A stretch of DNA of 64,000 nucleotides from Lucinisca nassula (taxonomy: Eukaryota > Mollusca > Bivalvia > Lucinida > Lucinidae). The notes beneath the pieces were generated by a model, which saw only the letters and a list, made by a program, of their open reading frames with translations, did not search any database and was not told the origin of the DNA. The translations under genes and the position numbers were made by a program. Location of the stretch: positions 212,568,138-212,632,137 of the forward strand of contig OY757010.1 in NCBI GenBank assembly GCA_963580285.1, written 5' to 3'. Of this stretch, positions 1 through 10,512 are shown piece after piece (position 1 is the stretch's first letter; every line of letters begins with the position of its first letter).

Positions 1-267
1 TACAGTTAATATGATGAGACACAAAATTTTCCGGGGAAAAATGATAGTTGTATGGTTGAAGCACTTACTAGAAAATTTCCACATCAGGTTAGGTTTTCCG
101 ACATAGTTTAAAACACCGACTGTGACCTTTAAGAAACGTTCAAAGTTTGTGCCTTGTCTTGGCATGTGCATTGTTCTGGTGGGGGATAGATGGATTGGGT
201 TCATTGCGATCATGAATAAGAGAAATGACATCTATGTCCTTGCAGTATTTCTGGTACAAAATTGCTA

Positions 268-874
268 GTTTGTTCTTATTGCTGAAAATAAGGTAGGGTA
301 GTTAACTTCACCCAATTCGTGAGACATACCTACTGCATGGTCATTAAAGGGCCTGATATGATTTGGCCCCTTTATGGGAATGATTTGGTACATGTGTCAT
401 TTTGATCCGGTAAAATGTTTCATTTTTCGTATATCCCCATGATAATGCAAGTGGGAGGGGTAACTAGATACGGCTCACTTAGTGCTCAACTTGTTAGCAG
501 TGCTACCTGATATATTAATGTGCCAATTGAAATCTATAATCAAGCGTTTCCCAATGCCCTTTCTATTGTCTTCATCTTTCAAAGGGATATACTTTTATCA
601 CACTTTTCTCACTATTTTCGTCTTAATCAATTGACTAAATATAGAGACATCAGAAGACAAGCTATTCTGAATATACATGTAGACAAAACAATTTTTCTGT
701 TTTTTTCCATTAACTGGGCCTGTTAGCAAGTGAAACCACGCACACTGAAGAGGATAGGAGAGGGACCAGAAGGGGCCAATTCATATCAGGCCCTTTAATG
801 ACCATGCAGTAGGTATGTATCACGAATTTGGCGAAGTAAATTATCCTACCTTATTTTCAGCAAAAAGAACAAAC
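268..874. mobile_element. Long-TIR element, about 607 bp
   Basis: Bases 268-377 reappear in inverted orientation at 766-874 with only scattered mismatches. The shared arm includes CTACTGCATGGTCATTAAAG and a GGCCTGATATGA-type stretch. About 390 bp lie between the arms, with no coding potential I can recognise. Arms of about 110 bp suggest a foldback or Mutator-like non-autonomous element. No target-site duplication is obvious, so the superfamily is not assigned. Confidence 0.7.
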
Positions 875-1589
875 ATAAATAAGAACACCGTTATATGGGC
901 AAGGCAGCGATAGTCACTTGAATATTTTCACTGCAGAGCTTTTATACTAAGTAACTGGGAGTCATTTGAAAAACAGTCGACCCAAAATGAGATTTTATAC
1001 AGCTATCTGTGCACTTACTCCTCAAAACAGACCAATATATGCAGCTTCATATCCGAAAATATCCGATTTACTGTAATTGTGCAGTCAGAACAGCCATCAT
1101 TTGTAATGGTCCGGATGCAGAAATCCATTATGATACCGCTTTCGTGTGACATAATCCATTCTTTCAGGTAGACTTCAAAATGGGTTTATTTACTGATGAA
1201 ATCTTGTGACTTTTATACGACCGTTTACCCCCTGGCGTCCGTCGGTCGGTCCGTCTGTAAACTTTTCGTTTCCGGACAACTTCTCCTGCAGTATACATCC
1301 GATCAAGCTGAAACTTCATACATAGTTAGACCATGATGTGGAGCAGCGGAAGTTGTTTCGAGGTTTGTTGGAGACAGATAGTTTGAGCCATCGAGGGTTA
1401 TAAACAGTGTCAGGTAAGAATATATGGAGCACATATCGTTCGTTGGTTGCATTCCACAAACCCAAACTTGTACAGCAGTCAGTATATACATGTATATGCT
1501 GCATCTTACTAATTGCCATGTCGTATAACGCCACGCTTGCCGAGCTCTTGTTTGTTTTTTTTTTGTTGTTGTTGTTGTTTTTTTTTGTT
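875..1589. other. No gene seen; short repeat head
   Basis: I see no convincing exon here. At 1225-1255 there is a GTCGGTCGGTCCGTCTGT-type run, the head sequence that precedes degenerate tandem arrays elsewhere in the window. Here no array follows. The rest is AT-rich unique-looking DNA. Confidence 0.4.
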
Positions 1590-1805
1590 TTTGTTTTTCT
1601 TATTTCTAATTCAAACGACGGTTGTAGGTGCTCGTTAGATCTGCCGCAAAAAGCCGCCTAATTGCGGCGGTTCTAACGAGTAACCACAGCCTATTTCTCG
1701 GAGCAGAAAGAAAACAAATTATGTTTATCTTTGTGAAACCAAAATTTTATTAATATCAAGTGGGGTTTAGCGGGGTGCTCATTACACAGCTTGTTCATGT
1801 CTTTA
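1590..1805. mobile_element. Decayed palindromic MITE (PalB-like)
   Basis: The core at 1628-1695 is a degraded version of the palindrome described at 57218-57492: GGTGCTCGTTAGA on the left and GGCGGTTCTAACGAGTA on the right. It is followed by an AGTGGGGTTTAGCGGGGTG stretch, the PalB arm. The arms have many substitutions, so this is an old copy. Confidence 0.6.
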
Positions 1806-2164
1806 TACGTTACATGTTAACCTGTTGAGACTACACAGAAGCGCAAGATGGCCAGTCTCTTCGCTGATCTAACATACTAATTCGTAACTTTTCTAAGGCT
1901 ATGACCATGTGATCATGTTCTTGTTAAGTTTTGCCATTTAAGTATACAAAATGGATTTAATCGTAATATACGAAATGGATTTAATCGCAAGTTATTTTGA
2001 TATGACGACTTTTGATGAATACAGTTGGTTTATAATTTCAGTTGAATAGGTTGGTTTATAATTTCAGCCACGCACGCTTTTTGTACAATTGTCCCCTAGA
2101 ATTTGTTCTAAATGTTCCGCGTTTTATCTTTATAAGATCTTGATTTTCACAAGTCCGTTATATG
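1806..2164. other. No gene seen
   Basis: AT-rich intergenic or intronic sequence. A short ATGGATTTAATCG(C/T)AA direct repeat occurs near 1950 and 1975, and TTGGTTTATAATTTCAG is repeated near 2025 and 2050. Nothing else is recognisable. Confidence 0.4.
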
Positions 2165-2430
2165 ACCCGTCCGACATGTATATATAAGGGAAAAGCGGGT
2201 TTACCAGCATGTTAACATGAATCCCATTTAATTGTATATTGAATAAAATTGCGATTTACAGAAGGATACATTATTCTTTTTCTTATTTGTGCTCTTAGAC
2301 ATAGGTTGTAGGTACTCATTAGAACCACCCTCAATGAGGCGATTCAACTCAGCATTAAAACCATATGTTTGGAGTATAAATAAGAAAGATATAAATATTC
2401 ATCAGAAATCAGCTTGGAGATATGAAAGAG
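2165..2430. mobile_element. Decayed palindromic MITE (PalB-like)
   Basis: The element contains a TTCTTATTTGTGCTC arm, a GGTACTCATTAGAACCACCC core half and a matching but eroded right half, then a TATAAATAAGAAAGATAT arm. This matches the order seen in intact PalB copies. The right core half has lost much of its complementarity. Confidence 0.55.
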
Positions 2431-2432
2431 TA

Positions 2433-2786
2433 CAGTAAAACTTCGATGGCTCGAACTCCGATGGCTAGTTTACCATGGTTGCGTCGAACCCGTTCTTGAG
2501 TCCGCAGGGAGTACCTCCAAATACAATATTGGGGTAATTTAGGAAGATTTCCTCCATTTATCTTGCAAATGTATGCTGTGTGTACTCATTAGAATCGCCT
2601 CGATGAGGCGATTCTAATGAGTACACACAACTTACATTTATAATACAGAACACCGAAAAGATATCCAATTATCTCCATTATGCCTCCTGGTATACCACTA
2701 ATAGTATCCCTCTGTGGCTCGAACTACCGCTGTCTCGAACAAATTTTCATGGTCCCAAAGTGGTTCGAGCCATCGAAGTTCGACTG
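2433..2786. mobile_element. Pogo/Tigger-like MITE with palindromic core
   Basis: The termini are inverted repeats beginning CAGTAAAACTTCGATGGCTC and ending with the near-complement CGAAGTTCGACTG. The element is flanked by TA on both sides (2431-2432 and 2787-2788), the expected TA duplication of pogo/Tc1-mariner elements. The centre, about 2580-2632, is a long perfect hairpin, TGTGTACTCATTAGAATCGC and its complement. It is a sister of the copy at 11189-11535. It has no transposase and is non-autonomous. Confidence 0.85.
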
Positions 2787-3049
2787 TACTTTTCCCCATA
2801 CAAATATGTTATCGTCATTATAAAGGGCAAACTGTTTTTTAGAGAAGAAATCGCCGCTGCGTTAAACGAATTTGGTAATCGATTGTGTAAACGGGAGTAT
2901 GTTGGGCCCTTTAAGAATGGAAACTTAGCATTCTGAAACTAGTGAACACGTGCATTTCTTTCTACTCTCAAAATACGAACTTATTACCTCCTAAGACGTC
3001 TTTACGTCACCTAAAACTAGGTTTTTAAGAATTTCATAAGAAGTTTATT

Positions 3050-3388
3050 TTGGCTCACGCTTTTAAGGCCGCTGGCAATGTCGTCGTTTTTGACGGCTCC
3101 ACTATGTTAACAATCTTCAGCAAGAGGGTTGTGGTACTAAAGCCTATGAACTGAAGCATTTGATTGTAGAGAGGGCTGTAGTTGATGACCATAATTTTCA
3201 TTAAGCCACCAAGTTTGCTGTATGCGTTACAGAAGGCAAGACAAGCTTCCTACGTTGTATTGGTTACCAAACTTCATAAAAGACCATACAAAGCACGGTT
3301 TATTGCAAATTCAAGCTCTTGTACCACCACAAAACTTTCTAAATCATCAACGTCATCTTTTACTGCCATCAAAAAAATGTGATTAAAG
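3050..3388 (+). pseudogene. Reverse transcriptase fragment, Penelope-like
   Basis: Around 3240-3385 the plus strand reads KLHKRPYKARFIANSSSCTT followed by TAIKK. I associate this motif block with the N-terminal RT region of a Penelope-like retroelement family common in molluscs, from recall and not a search. Upstream, frames shift and the expected LYWLP lead-in is degraded, with no valid start. Downstream it stops abruptly at about 3388, where antiparallel Ty3/gypsy sequence begins. A separate C-terminal piece of what looks like the same family lies at 5400-5636. Confidence 0.6.
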
Positions 3389-4667
3389 ATATGTTATGTT
3401 AGACCGGATAGCATGCCCGTATATCATTTCCGCCGGGCTTAAATCAGTACTTTGGCATGGCGTGTTTCTAAGTTCAAGCAGCGCTTAATATTGATCACGA
3501 CCATCCTTAAGAGTTTAAAGCATCATGTGTTTCATCGTTTTCACTGCGACCTCGGCTTTCCCGTTCAACTGCCGATGTCCCGGAGAAGATGTGAGATGTA
3601 TCGTACCCCATTGTTCCACAAATTGCTTAAATTCAAATGAAGTAAACTGACTTCCCCCATCAGATACAATACACTTAGGAATTCCAAATCTGGCAAATTG
3701 TTTTTTTGTTTTTTTTTTGTTGTTGTTTTTTTTTTAAGTTTTGTGATAACTTGGGTACAAGTGGTTACAGTAAGTAGGTCACATTCTATGTAGATTGTGA
3801 AATAGTCTACTGTGACCAAGTATGGTTTCCCTTTTTATCTCAAACAGATCCATTTCCACTTTTTCCCATGGCCTATTGCCATTCTCATGATGTTCTAGTT
3901 TATACGGTCTATTTCTTGGCTTTAACTCTTGACATGGTTCACAAACTTCACACATCTGTTTGATTTCTTTAGCCATACCTGGCCAGAACAGAGTTCCTTT
4001 CAGGCTTTTCATTGTACTGTCATATCCTAAGTGAGATGCGTGTGCTCTTTTTTCGTGTCACTTCGCAAACTTCATGAACAGATATTGCTTCTCCTTTCAG
4101 CACAATACCATTTTCTAATGTCAATTCTTCCTACCTCAAACTTTGTCTCTGGCTACCCATTACTTAAAGTGTTCATTAATGTGGTATTTTCCTGTGGATT
4201 CCCTTATTCCCTGTAGCCTCTTATCAGGCATGTTGAGTTGATACACATTGATGTTGAAAATTCGGCATCTTTCGCTAATCGCGTTTTGATCCTTTGGCAC
4301 AGCCCTGCTGAGAGTATCAGCTTATATTATGTCCTCTCCTTTCATGTACTGAAACTCAATGTCCTATCTGAAACGTTTAATTAAGATATCTTGCAGTCTT
4401 TAAGGGCTTGCGGTGTATCGACCCAAGTGGCTTGTGGCCATTTTCAACAACTACTTTTCTTCCAAACGTTATTTGATGAGATCGCTCAAATCCGAATAAA
4501 ATGGATAGGGCCTCATTTTCTATTTGTGCCCAATTCCTTTCAGACGGTCGCAGAGAACGAGATGAATATTGCACGGACCTGCCATCTTGAAGGATAACCG
4601 CTCCTGAAGCATCTTTACTACTGTCCACTTGTAGAACTACTTCCTTGGTTGGATCAAAGTATGCTAA
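3389..4667 (-). pseudogene. Ty3/gypsy pol remnant: RNase H to integrase
   Basis: Reading the minus strand from 4667 down, an RNase H segment comes first (LAYFDPTKEVVLQVDSSKDA, about 4650-4590). Next is the integrase zinc-finger region (LFWPGMAKEIKQMCEVCEPC, CxxC visible, about 3985-3925). Last is the DDE core, with VTVDYF, then VSDGG, then NGKAEVAVK in another frame (3820-3540). Several frameshifts, internal stops and a T-rich insertion near 3700 break the frame. No LTR or primer-binding site was found next to it. The upstream RT part continues at 5637, beyond a nested insertion. Confidence 0.85.
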
Positions 4668-5636
4668 GTAGAAGTAAAACAAAGATCAGGAATCGATACA
4701 ATTAACTTACTCCACCCACCAAAGACACCAAAGGGAAAGAAATACAAACATTAAGCGACCAGACCATAATGGAAACCTAAACAAAGGAAGGCCATAAGGA
4801 CAGTTGCTTTCCCACAAAATGGCCATATGGCCATCCAAAACTAAAAGACACAAGTGATACACACAGTAAGTAACAAAGAACAACATAAATAAATCGCCAC
4901 AGAAGAACCGCCTTGGAACGGTCAGTGGAAAGATTTCCACTGGGGGACTTAAATCGATTTTACGTGGCCACAATCCTCGCCTTTACTTCCGTCGCGATTA
5001 AGACTAATAATTTGTTAAGTCCGCATGAAGGCCTCCTAACTCATCAGTGCAACATCTCCGTTAACACAAAAATCAAAGAACCAGAGAGGTGAGACAACGG
5101 TGAGGACTCGACAGCAAGAAACCACTGAAATGCTGGAGCAAAAGAAAACCAACAGTTAGACTCCGATGGGCCCGACCAGAGACAGAGCATCAGGCACCAA
5201 CCAACATTACCAAGAATTAGATCTCTCTAATTGTGAATAAGCCTTTAATTGCAGTATGTTACCTCTGGCTTTCTTTGCCGGATCATTACAGGGTCACTGA
5301 TGAAGCTTTATTAGCCGAAACTACGTAGTATGACCCATCTTCTTTCTTATGAATGTTTTCATTGCTCTTAAAGGAACTCATTTTTGATTATTATTTACGT
5401 TGGAGCCGTCATAGAATCTGAGGCCTGACCCACCGGCGTGCCATTAGAAAGGGAAGCAAAGTTGCCAACCGTGATTGGGTTAACTACCATGCATACAGTC
5501 TGTCGTATAACATCCATGCTGTACCCAATCTTTTTATATCGAAGAATGATTTTACCAAATGGGGTGCTGAAGTCATTGCGGTTATATATTTTTCTGAATT
5601 TATATACTAAGTCACCATAAAATTCGGGTTCCGATA
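4668..5636 (-). mobile_element. Penelope-like retroelement 3' end (969 bp) inside gypsy pol
   Basis: Reading the minus strand from 5636, the element opens with the C-terminus of an RT-type ORF, EPEFYGDLVYKFRK...NGTPVGQASDSMTAPT, ending near 5400. About 730 bp of untranslated sequence follows, ending TTTTACTTCTAC at 4668. Removing 4668-5636 rejoins gypsy codons NAPV and LAYFDP exactly, so both borders are fixed to within a base or two. No target-site duplication is seen. Other copies of the 3' region are at 8414-8932, 9690-9838, 20885-21066 and 35101-35543. The Penelope-like label rests on recalled C-terminal similarity plus the ribozyme motif inside, so treat it as probable. Confidence 0.75.
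5291..5336 (+). ncRNA. Hammerhead ribozyme motif
   Basis: A hammerhead fold can be traced by hand. Stem I is GGGTCA (5291-5296) with TGACCC (5331-5336). The CTGATGA core is 5297-5303. Stem II is GCT/AGC with a TTATT loop (5305-5315). GAAA is 5317-5320. Stem III is ACT/AGT (5320-5322 with 5327-5329) closed by ACGT. The cleavage base is A5330. The pair usually G-C at the base of stem II is here A5304 with C5316, which should weaken activity. The motif is antisense to the surrounding Penelope-like ORF end. Hammerheads are known in Penelope-like elements and in small circular retroelements of bivalves. Confidence 0.75.
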
Positions 5637-5930
5637 GACCGGTGCATTTGTCAACATGATCTTTATCTTGGAGAATGCATCTTCACATTCAGGTGACCAG
5701 ATAACTTCATCTTCCTTTCGTGTCAGAGCATGAATGGGTTCAATAACAGTAGTTAAGTCCGGTTGGAACTTTGCCATATACTGCATAGTTCCACAAAGTC
5801 TTTTGACTCCACTTACATCTGTTGGGTTCCATGTAAACTGATCATAAATCTCAAGCACCTGGGGCCCAGCACAATGCAGCAAAGTAGCAGTCTTTACTTT
5901 GTTGTCTTTATTGCTGGACCCTAATGCTAT
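5637..5930 (-). pseudogene. Ty3/gypsy reverse transcriptase C-terminal remnant
   Basis: The minus strand encodes TDVSGVKRLCGTMQYMAKF, then IEPIHALTRK, then CEDAFSKIKIMLTNAPV. This is the RT thumb/connection region leading into RNase H in Ty3/gypsy elements. It joins the fragment ending at 4667 once the nested insertion is removed. Sequence upstream of about 5890 no longer matches, so fingers, palm, protease and gag are absent. Confidence 0.8.
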
Positions 5931-7090
5931 AATGTAAATCTCATATTATCGTTTCTATTTCTTGAAATTCCCAGAGATGTTGCCATCTGTAAAATTTAAA
6001 TTTCCAGGTTATCTAAAATTTCCCTCGGCCATTTTAACATGTAGCCATATTTAGGTCCCGGCTTGTAGCTCTTTTAATACTGTAAATTAAGTAATCACAA
6101 CTGTTCTGAGTGTCTAATAGTGTTCACTAGCGAGGACAATACGTGGGCCATCGGAATATGCTGCCATCATGTTAATAATTCCTCTAGCAGGAGGACAATC
6201 ACAGGTTTGATTAGCAAAAACAAAGAAGCTTTGCTCCAAAATCTAATCTACTAAAGTCAAGGTCAGTTTCTAAAAACAACAGTTGTTACCAAAACTACAA
6301 CTGAATTTTGAACGAAAGTGTTTGACTAGAATAGAACAAATTACTTATGACTAGAATAGAACAGAATTGTATTTGTGAAAGGTTAGTGTTTCGTATCACA
6401 TTATCAACAAATTACATCCCTTGTAAAGTACCTCTTTTATCTGGTTGGCAAAACATGACTGTTGCCGTATAGTGCCAATGACAATTTTGAATATATATCG
6501 TGTATTAAAGTCCTTTATTCTCCACAAAATTAACTGATCCTTGTCTTCTAGTGTCTTTGAAGTATTTAATGATATAGAACCAGTCTCTTCTGACATTTTA
6601 TTGCATTTTTTGTTGCCTGAAAAACGTTATATAACTACTCACCATCATACCAAACCGTAGTCGATGTGCTTTATGTGAGGAACGGAAATAAGATTAACTT
6701 ACATTTATTTTCCATCCAAATTTATCCGAAAAAAAGCAGTTTAATGTTTTGAGAGAACGACGATTTAACAATAGTAATTACAGAAAACAATTCGTGCTAC
6801 ATCAACGGTAGAGTATGGAACGGGAAGTCTTTTGCCCACCAGATAAAACGAGGCTGAAGACATTTGACCTTGTGTGACGTAGACCTTGGATGTGTCTATA
6901 GAGTGTTTAGTATGTTCTCCCTAGTATTTTGCTAGACCTCCAGTGATATAATTGGTGACATCACAATTATGTTGACTTACACTCCGGATATTAATACAGT
7001 CAATAACATGAATTGAATTCTAATATAGCCAGATTTTGTGTTTTGCTATAGAATATATATGTTGCTCGTTTATATCATCAGTGCCCTTAT
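5931..7090. other. Mostly unannotated AT-rich DNA
   Basis: Apart from the possible exon at 6432-6616, nothing is recognised in this 1.1-kb stretch. A short duplicated phrase, TGACTAGAATAGAACA, occurs near 6325 and 6350. It may be intron or intergenic DNA. Confidence 0.4.
6432..6616 (-). CDS. Possible 5' coding exon, unknown product
   Basis: On the minus strand a TTTTTCAG acceptor (ending at 6617) is followed by 20 bases and then ATG at 6596. The reading frame MSEETGSISLNTSKTLEDKD continues for 55 codons to a plausible donor, GAG|GTACTT, at 6432/6431. That leaves a phase-0 junction. The first 28 residues look protein-like (acidic, serine-rich); the later part is less convincing. I do not recognise the product. 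A chance ORF of this size is quite possible. Confidence 0.27.
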
Positions 7091-7664
7091 AGCTCGCACG
7101 AGCCGAAGGATCCGGGGGAGCTTATAGATAAGCAGTTGTCCGTCGTCGTCGTATTTCGTCTGTCGTTGTCTGCGTTAACCCTTTTCAAACGAATCTCTGA
7201 AGCTGCAGGGCCGATTGGGCCCAAATTTCATCTGTAGCATCCCTGGGCTGGAAGATTGAAAGAATGGATGTTTTTACGAAAACCGGCTTGTTTGTTTGGT
7301 TGCTATAGCATCACATAATTCCAATAGACTTACAATGGGGAAAATTGAAACATGGCACTTACTGCCGAGTCACTATGATTGCATATATTTTGACAAGGCT
7401 TTTATAGATATGTTCCTTTAGTAAACTTCTCTCAGTCACAAGCGTTTAGGCCAAACCTTGGGGTCCCTAAGGTTGTGCTGGGGACATGCCCCACCCCTCC
7501 AGTTCACAAAAGGCCTTATATCAGAGAAACTGTCCAGAGCCCTACCCCTTCACCAAATGCATTCATGTTCCATATGATTAGACACATTCAGAGACACCAG
7601 CCTGGGGCCCAACCCCTTATATTTATTAAAAGCCATACAAATCAGAAACCGTTCAGATCACCAC

Positions 7665-7959
7665 ACACATCCCTCAAACGCCCATCAGGGCTTGAAGAAT
7701 TAGATGAGCTGCATGATGCTTCCTTGCAGATCTAAAACCGACCGCACATGAGTACTGGTAAACCGCTCAGAGGATCTGCCTGCCCAGACAAGTTGGACCG
7801 CCCATGCATATAACTCTATTGGTTTAATTGGGCGGTAGGTCTTGAGGTGTCATTTCATCTCAGTATCGTGTAACAGTCCCAAAAAATTGACCCAACGTTT
7901 CCAAATGATCCATATAGTTTTGACGGTGACGTTTAACCTCGAAGCAATCAATCAATCAA
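7665..7959 (+). mobile_element. SINE-A copy
   Basis: This is a full-length but diverged member of the SINE-A family defined at 57747-58042. It has GGGCTTGAAGAA, CTGCATGATGCTTCC, AGTACTGGTAAACCGCT and a GTTTAACCTC end with an (AATC)n tail. It is flanked by TCAGATCACCAC (7653-7664) and TCAGATCCCCAC (7960-7971), a 12-bp target-site duplication with one mismatch. Confidence 0.85.
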
Positions 7960-8129
7960 TCAGATCCCCACTCTTAAACCATATATAGTTTTGTTCCTTA
8001 TGATAAGACCCATTCAGTCATACCATCTTAGGGAGTCGGCAGGGATCATTCCTCTCCCCTCCACGTCATACAATCGCATCAGATATGTGTGAGCCTCATA
8101 TTGAAGGATTTGAATTTTGTCAGGTATAT

Positions 8130-9689
8130 TGTATTATTTTTCAACATAACCCCCTTCAGTATCTATACACTTATGCCGGCGGTGTTTAAGGGTCTCAATT
8201 TCACTTTTATAGAACTTCTTTTCTTGGCTGTTCAGAAAGCCATAAGCTGCATATATGACGTCATCATCGGACTGAATGTTGGTGCCTGAAATAGCCATTT
8301 TCAGTTTTGGAATACATGTAGATGAAAGTCTGATGGCATGAGATCATGTGAATAAGACGGATCCCAATCAATTTAAAGCCACAAGCATGAATGGCAGCCA
8401 TAGTAATGACAGACTCTGTCTCTGGTCGGGCTCATCGGAGTCTAACTGTTGGTTTTCTTTTGCTCCAGCATTTCAGTGGTTTCTTGCTGTCGAGTCCTCA
8501 CCGTTGTCTCACCTCTGTGGTTCTTTGATTTCTGTGTTCACGGAGATGTTGCACTGATGAGTTAGGAGGCCTTCATGCGGACTGAACAAATTATTTGTCT
8601 AAATCGCGGCGGAAGTAAGGGCGAGGATTGTGGCCACGTAAAATCGATTTAAGCCCCCCAGTGGAAATCTTCCACTGACCGTTCCAAGGCGGCTCTTCCG
8701 TGGCGATTTATTTATGTTGTTGTTTGTTACTTACTGTGTGTATCACTTGTGTCTTTTAATTTTGGATGGCCATATGGCCATTTTGTGGGAAAGTAACTGT
8801 CCATATGGCCTTCCTTTGTTTAGGTTTCCATTATGGTCTGGTCGCTTAATGTTTGTATTTCTTTCCCTTTGGTGTCTTTTATGGATGGAGTAAGTTAATT
8901 GTATCAATTCCTGATCTTTGTTTTACTTCTACTTTGTATACAGGAGCATTGTCCTGATGGAACAACACGCCTTTAGTGACCTTTCTGTGGCGCTTAAGTT
9001 TAATATTTTCCTGTAACTGCCTTGTTTGTCTCTTGGAGATAATCTATCAGCAGAATACCATCTGCATCCAAGATAATCGAGGTCATAACCTTCCAAGCTG
9101 TTGCAACAGTCTTTGCCCTCTTTAGCGGGGGTTTGCCAGGGTGCTTCCTTGGTTTCGATTGTTGTTTGGCCTCTGGGGTAAAATGATGGCCATATGTTTC
9201 ATCCATAGTGACAAAAGTCTGAAGAAAGGTTACAGCTTCTTCCTCAAAAAGGTTAAGATTAGCACGCGATAATGTGCGCCTGGTGTGCATCTGATCAACT
9301 GTCAGAAGCATTGGTACTCATCGGGCCGAAAGCTAACTCATTGCAAGATCCTCTGTCAGAATGGAATGTGTACTCTTTTTGTGAAATGCCAACTCTACTG
9401 GCTATATATCTTATGCGACTCGTCTGTCAGTTATAACAAAATCATGGACTTTACTGATTATTTCTGGAGTTGCAACATTGACAGGCCTTCTAGGACGGGG
9501 GTCATTCTCAAGGCTCGGTCTGCCGGGCTTAAAGTCCGCCATCCACTTTCTCAATAAAGCATATGAAGGGACATCTTTCCCTAGTGTTGCTACCATATCA
9601 TTATGTATATTCTTAGGTGTTAAACTTTTTTATGAAAATATTGGATCATTGCTCTTTCACCGATTTTGTCCATTTTGCAAAAAAAGAAA
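8130..9689 (-). pseudogene. Mariner-like transposase, decayed and interrupted
   Basis: The minus strand starts at an ATG near 9673 (MDKIGERAMIQYF) and continues through VPSYALLRKWMADFKPGRPS. It then reads FVTMDETYGHHFTPEAKQQS (first catalytic D), SIILDADGILLIDYL, and HQDNAPVY (second catalytic D). After the 519-bp insertion at 8414-8932 it resumes as MAAIHACGFKLI and trails off near 8140. Frameshifts and stops are present. I could not find TIRs: the right end runs into a PLE fragment at 9690. It is a different lineage from the mariner at 16609. Confidence 0.85.
8414..8932 (+). mobile_element. 5'-truncated PLE 3' end inserted in mariner
   Basis: It is nearly the complement of 4668-5190: CTCTGTCTCTGGTCGGGCTC at the 5' border and TTTTACTTCTAC at the 3' border. 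The mariner codons for NAPVYK and the following residues rejoin when it is removed. It contains only untranslated sequence. The 3' terminus is the same as in the gypsy insertion, showing that CTTCTAC is the real element end. Confidence 0.8.
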
Positions 9690-9838
9690 GTGAAGGAAAT
9701 TATCAGAAATCGATACAATTAACCCACAGCTCCCATCAGAGACACCAAAGAAAAGAAACACAAATACGAAGTAACTAGACCCTGATGGAAACACCAACAG
9801 CGGAGAGCCAAAAAGACAGTCACTTTCCAACAAAATAT
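9690..9838 (-). mobile_element. PLE 3'-end fragment
   Basis: It contains ATCGATACAATTAACCCA, AGAGACACCAAAG and AGTCACTTTCCAACAAAATA, a diverged copy of the last 150 bp of the 4668-5636 element. It directly abuts the 5' end of the decayed mariner. Confidence 0.65.
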
Positions 9839-10512
9839 CTGCGTGTCTTGTTTACTCTAGAGTACTACCTCGTCGATATAAACCGACCAAAACAGTCCAG
9901 TCCTTGGGTACACGGCCCTATAAAGTTAGAGAATAGTAGGACTTAAAAAAGAACATCCCTGCATACCTCCTTCAATACGAGGCTCACAGCATATCAATCA
10001 GCCCTCGTATATAAGAAACTGTACAGATCCCCATCCATAAACGATATATATTCTTGGTCCTTTTGATAAGAATCATTCGGTGGCAACAATCTTGAGCTTT
10101 CCTCCATGCCCCAACACCTTCACTGCTTAAAAGGCCTAATATATCAGGAACCATACAGATCCACACCGATAAAGTGAATATACTCTTGTTTCTTTTGATA
10201 AAACGCATTTAGTGATACCAACCAGAGCTCCATTGGATCCCTACTTCTTAAATGGCCTAATATTTTACATACAGAGTCCGCATGGGTGCTCATTTGAGTT
10301 TGAAGGTTTACGTTGGTGATTTTATAATTGGTAGATTAATATCACATCATGTTAAAATACATGGCTGCCATTGGACAGTGCTCTGGTGAGCATAGTGGCC
10401 CATAGGCCTCTTGTTTATTACTGCTTATGATGTTTACCAAACCCACTTCGACAACATTGAGAACACTGCTTATTGCTTGCACATACAGCCAATGAATGAA
10501 ATCCGATTCATC

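Larger units (their letters stand above)
7091..10416 (+). mobile_element. Tandem-array element (AGCTCACC family), split by insertions
   Basis: It starts with a variant of the family head, AGCTCGCACGAGCCGAAGGA (7091), and TGTCCGTCGTCGTCG. It ends with GCTCTGGTGAGC and GGCCTCTTGTTT near 10380-10416. Between are degenerate repeats of about 150 bp carrying AAACCATATATA, TTCCTTATGATAAGAC and CAGAAACCGTTCAGATC phrases (7490-7660, 7965-8090, 10000-10270). A SINE (7665-7959), a mariner (about 8130-9689) and a PLE 3' fragment (9690-9838) interrupt it. The uninterrupted reference copy is 27517-29905. Confidence 0.65.
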
